Below are positions 14,091-17,395 of a DNA stretch of 17,395 nt, in pieces. The DNA comes from Pyramidobacter piscolens (GTDB lineage: Bacteria; Synergistota; Synergistia; Synergistales; Dethiosulfovibrionaceae): assembly GCA_004558205.1 (NCBI GenBank), contig SFDM01000051.1:1-17395 (forward strand), read 5' to 3'. A program made the position numbers and the translations under genes. The notes beneath the pieces were generated by a model. That model did not search any database. It worked only from the letters and a program-made list of their open reading frames with translations, and had not been told where the DNA came from. The first letter of the stretch is position 1, and every line of letters starts with the position of its first letter.

Positions 14091-17000
14091 ATGAAGATAA
14101 TCGACGTTTCGTTGCGCCGCCCCGTGACGGTGCTGATTTTAACGATGTCCCTGGTCTATTTCGGCCTTTTCACCTACAACAATATGGGCATGCAGGAAAA
14201 ACCCGACATCGACCTGCCCGTGGTCATGATAACCACCACGCTGCGGGGCGCTACGGCGGCGGTCATGGACAACGACGTGACCGACGTGCTGGAAGAGCAG
14301 ATCAACACCATATCGGGCATTAAAAGCCTGGGCTCGTCGAGCTATCAGGGCACGGCCGTCACCATCGTAGAGTTCAACCTGGAACGCGATATCGACGCGG
14401 CGGCGGCCGACGTGCGCGACAAGGTGAACGCCGCCCAGGCCGACCTGCCCGACGATACCGACGCCCCCATCATCGCCAAATACGACATCGGCGACTCACC
14501 CCTGGTCATGGCGACGATCACGGGAAGCGCCAGTTACAAGGATAAAGTCTACTTCGCCGACAAGATCGCCAAGGTGAAGATTCAATCAGTGGACGGCGTG
14601 GGCACCATAGAAATGCCAGGGCTCCGCGACCGCGAGATCCGCGTCTGGATCGACCCCGTGCGTCTGCGCTCCCGCGGCCTGGTGGTGCAGGACCTGTCCA
14701 ACGCCATCAACGCGAAGCACGTGGAGCTGCCCACTGGCAGCCTGACCATCGACCGCTTCAAAATGGACCTGCGCCTTCAGGGCGAGTACTCGTCGGTGGA
14801 GGATCTGAAAAATTTGCCCATCACGACCCGCGACGGAGTGATCATCCGTCTCTCCGACGTGGCCGACGTGGAGGACGGCTTCGAGGAGGAAGAAAATCAA
14901 GCCTACGTTAATGACGAACGCGCGATCATACTCGCCGTAAAAAAGCAGCGCGGCGCTAACGAAGTGGCCGTCTGTGACGCGATCGTCAAACGTTTTGAAG
15001 AGATTCAAAACCTGGTGCCCGACGACATGAAGATGGAAGTGGTCTACCGAAAGTCCGACTTCATCAGGCGTTCCATGTCGGGCGTGGCCACCGACGTAAT
15101 TCAGGCCGTGGTGCTCTGTTCGCTGCTGATGCTGTTCTTCCTTCAGACTTTCCGCGCCACCTTCGTGACGGTGATCACCATGCCCGTGTGCCTGATCGGC
15201 AGCTTCATCCTGATGAAGGCCATGGGGCTGACCATCAACAACCTGTCCATGATGGGCATCTCTCTGGCCGTGGGCATGGTGGTGGACGCCACCACGGTGG
15301 TGCTGGAGGACGTGGACTGGCACATGCATCATGGCCTGTCGGCCTTCGACGCCGCGTCGGTGGGCACCAACGAGGTGGCTTTCTCGGTGATGGGCGGCGC
15401 TCTGACTACCATGGCCGTGTTCGCGCCCGTGGCGTTTATGGGCGGCGTCATAGGGCGATTTTTCTTCACCTTCGGCATCACCGTGGTGCTGACCATCGGC
15501 CTGTCACTGATACTGTCGGTGACGCTAACGCCCTTTTTATGCTCAAGACTGCTCCGCGTCAGCGAACCCGGCAAGGCCGCAAAATTCTGCGACGCTATCT
15601 TGGCCTCTCTTGAGCGGATCTATAAGCGCGTTTTGACGTCTGCCGTGCGGCATAGGGCCATCACCATGCTGATCGCGCTGGGAACCTTCGCGGGCGGCCT
15701 CTTCATCGCCTCGAAGGTCGGTACGGCCTTTATGGCGAACGATGACCAGGGCATATTTATAATCAAATGCGAACTCGCCTCGGGTACCGAAGTAGCCGAG
15801 ACGGGGCGGGTACTCCAAAGCATGGGCGACATGGTGCGCGGCTATCCAGGCGTCATGCGGGTCCTGACCGACGTCGGATCGGGCAGCGGCAGCGAGTCGA
15901 ACAAAGGAAACATCTACGTTCAGCTCTACTCCAAAAAGGAACGCGAAGAACTCAACACCATTATGGATTCAGTTCGGCGGCTCCTCTCCGGCTTCCGCGA
16001 CGTCACCATGACCTTCACAACCTTCTCCGGCAAGGACGTGCAGATGGTCTTAAACGGGGCCCAAACTGAAACGCTGATCGGCATCGCCGGCCATATCATC
16101 GCCGACATGAAAGCCACGGGCAAGATGAGGGACATCGAGACCGACGTGCGCCTGGACAAGCCTCAGCTGAACGTGAAACTGGACCGCGGCATGACCGACG
16201 CCATGAACGTGGACGTGCGGTCCCTGTCCACGGAGATCCAGGCCTACTTCGGCGGCGTGAAGGCCGGCGTGTATAAAGAAGGCGGCTACCGCTACGACAT
16301 CCGCCTGATGCTGCCTTTCAAGAACGGAACAGGCGAGATCGTCCAGGCCCCCGGGCTGATCACCGTCGAGAAAGTATTGGCCCCCAGCGTGATCAAGCGT
16401 TACGGCCGCCAGACCTCGCTGACGATCTCAGCCAACGTGACCGACGACTTTTCCGCGGGCGAGGCCATGGCCTTCATGCAGGAGCGGGCCTCCCAGTATA
16501 TCCCCGAGAAGTCGGGGATATACCTGGTGCCCTCGGGGCTCACCAAGACCCAGCAGGACAGTTTCGGCTACCTGCTGACGGCGGTGATCGTGGCCATATC
16601 GCTGGTCTACATCGTCATGGCCGTCCAGTTCGAGTCCTTCCTGCACCCCTTCACGGTCATGTTCTCCCTGCCGCTGATGACGCCCGGCGCTTTCGGCATG
16701 CTCTACCTGATGAACTGCAAGCTGGACATGATGAGCTACATGGGCATCATCCTGCTGGTGGGCATCGTGGTGAACAATGGCATCATCCTGGTGGACTTCA
16801 TCAACCAGAACAGGGCAAAGGGCATGGATAAAGTGGCTGCCGTGATCGACGCGGGGCCCCGGCGCCTGCGCGCTATCCTGATCACGTCGCTGTCCACGCT
16901 GATCGGGGCTATCCCCGCGGCATTGAAGCTCAGCGAAGGTTCGGAATCGCGCCAACCCATGTCGGTGGCGCTCTTCGGGGGGCTCTTCACGTCCACGCTG

Positions 17001-17099
17001 CTGACGCTGCTGGTCATCCCCGTGGTCTACCTCCTCTTCGACGACCTTCAGGACCGCATCAAGGCGTTCTTCACCAGACGCCGCGCAAAAACCGCGTAA
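14091..17099 (+). CDS. RND-family efflux transporter (HAE1/AcrB-like permease)
   Basis: A 1002-residue inner-membrane transporter of normal RND length. The first membrane segment (SLRRPVTVLILTMSLVYFG) is followed by a large periplasmic loop with porter-domain signatures, six central membrane segments, a second loop, and a C-terminal set from about 825. Two AcrB proton-relay positions differ: the TM4 motif reads VVDATTVVLED, so the first Asp (399) is kept but the second is Ala400, and the TM10 Lys is Asn895 in GIVVNNGIILVDF. The conserved Arg (RLRA) and Thr (ITSL) of TM11 remain. Asn at the TM10 site is known in other RND subgroups. ATG 14091 follows GGAGG by four bases; ATG 14076 would precede that site. 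No adaptor or TolC-like gene is in view. Confidence 0.93.
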   Translation: MKIIDVSLRRPVTVLILTMSLVYFGLFTYNNMGMQEKPDIDLPVVMITTTLRGATAAVMDNDVTDVLEEQINTISGIKSLGSSSYQGTAVTIVEFNLERDIDAAAADVRDKVNAAQADLPDDTDAPIIAKYDIGDSPLVMATITGSASYKDKVYFADKIAKVKIQSVDGVGTIEMPGLRDREIRVWIDPVRLRSRGLVVQDLSNAINAKHVELPTGSLTIDRFKMDLRLQGEYSSVEDLKNLPITTRDGVIIRLSDVADVEDGFEEEENQAYVNDERAIILAVKKQRGANEVAVCDAIVKRFEEIQNLVPDDMKMEVVYRKSDFIRRSMSGVATDVIQAVVLCSLLMLFFLQTFRATFVTVITMPVCLIGSFILMKAMGLTINNLSMMGISLAVGMVVDATTVVLEDVDWHMHHGLSAFDAASVGTNEVAFSVMGGALTTMAVFAPVAFMGGVIGRFFFTFGITVVLTIGLSLILSVTLTPFLCSRLLRVSEPGKAAKFCDAILASLERIYKRVLTSAVRHRAITMLIALGTFAGGLFIASKVGTAFMANDDQGIFIIKCELASGTEVAETGRVLQSMGDMVRGYPGVMRVLTDVGSGSGSESNKGNIYVQLYSKKEREELNTIMDSVRRLLSGFRDVTMTFTTFSGKDVQMVLNGAQTETLIGIAGHIIADMKATGKMRDIETDVRLDKPQLNVKLDRGMTDAMNVDVRSLSTEIQAYFGGVKAGVYKEGGYRYDIRLMLPFKNGTGEIVQAPGLITVEKVLAPSVIKRYGRQTSLTISANVTDDFSAGEAMAFMQERASQYIPEKSGIYLVPSGLTKTQQDSFGYLLTAVIVAISLVYIVMAVQFESFLHPFTVMFSLPLMTPGAFGMLYLMNCKLDMMSYMGIILLVGIVVNNGIILVDFINQNRAKGMDKVAAVIDAGPRRLRAILITSLSTLIGAIPAALKLSEGSESRQPMSVALFGGLFTSTLLTLLVIPVVYLLFDDLQDRIKAFFTRRRAKTA

Positions 17100-17125
17100 A
17101 TTGTAATTTTTCGGGCTGAAAGTCC

Positions 17126-17294
17126 AAATCAAAAGATTTCAACGCGAAAGGCGCAAAGGCGCACAGGAAAAGCGGAAAAGCAAAACTCAAATTATTAACT
17201 AAAAAAACGAATTATCACGATAATAATTTATAAATTTTGCCGAGTTTGAGGTTCTAAAAATCTTTAAGATTTTCCTTTGCGAACCTTTGCGCCC
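17126..17294. repeat. MITE-like repeat, copy B, inverted and truncated
   Basis: This is related, in reverse orientation, to copy A at 1509-1720. Bases 17270-17291 are the exact complement of an arm of copy A, and 17189-17213 match its core with one difference. The left arm carries tandem GCAAAGG-like units. The outer inverted repeat (ATCAAAAGATTTCAACG, 17128-17144) has no partner on the right, because the sequence changes to IS-like DNA near 17292. Confidence 0.75.
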
Positions 17295-17301
17295 ATTAAA
17301 C

Positions 17302-17395
17302 TGTACCCCATAAAGTGGACAGTTGAAAAAACAAAACCCCGATTCCTGGACAAGAAAAAACAAATCCCCCGTTTTTTGGACAAGCCCTTTCTCTG
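17302..17395. mobile_element. Probable end of an insertion sequence, cut by the window edge
   Basis: From TGTACCCCATAAAGTGGACA onward the sequence resembles the ends of IS3-type elements, by recollection of the pattern rather than a match search. TGGACA recurs at 17316, 17347 and 17377, spaced 31 and 30 bases, each of the first two followed by an A-rich then C-rich stretch, as expected for repeated transposase-binding sites. The transposase gene would lie outside the window. The junction with repeat copy B suggests insertion into that element. Confidence 0.45.

Overview
The window (GC-rich genes separated by AT-rich spacers) most likely comes from a Gram-negative member of the Synergistota. 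The main clue is a porin at 6669-8147 with a signal peptide, one N-terminal SLH domain, a coiled-coil linker and a beta-barrel ending in Phe, the OmpM-like arrangement found in that phylum and in Negativicutes. Lineage is inferred; no rRNA or other phylogenetic marker is present.

Left part (1-6300): a structured leader precedes a stand-alone DegT/DnrJ-type PLP aminotransferase that ends at a strong terminator. An imperfectly palindromic, non-coding AT-rich repeat follows at 1509-1720. Next on the minus strand are a prolyl-tRNA editing (ProX/YbaK-like) protein and a three-gene operon of a Gpt-type xanthine-guanine phosphoribosyltransferase, a GNAT-like protein and a small cupin. Diverging from gpt is a BMP/PnrA-type periplasmic binding protein, which suggests nucleoside or purine uptake beside purine salvage. 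A lower-GC Phd/YefM-RelE/ParE toxin-antitoxin pair comes after it.

Middle (6300-11860): the SLH porin has a leader of about 165 nt and a terminator. On the minus strand lie a TetR regulator, a sensor kinase joining a periplasmic solute-binding domain to a CitA/DcuS-type kinase core, and its CitB-type response regulator. The tetR and kinase promoters are near copies of each other (TTGACC-N17-TACAAT within a 33-bp block matching at 26 positions), so a common regulator, possibly the TetR protein, is likely.

Right part (11900-17395): a secreted protein of unknown function diverges from an OmpR-type response regulator whose receiver has lost the phospho-acceptor Asp and the conserved Lys. Then comes a lone RND transporter in which two AcrB proton-relay residues are replaced, with no adaptor or outer-membrane partner in view. 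A second, inverted copy of the repeat follows, cut off where the probable end of an insertion sequence begins.

No tRNA, rRNA or CRISPR array was seen. The features most worth following are the twin tetR/kinase promoters, the degenerate response regulator next to the altered RND pump, the sensory fusion kinase and the repeat family.
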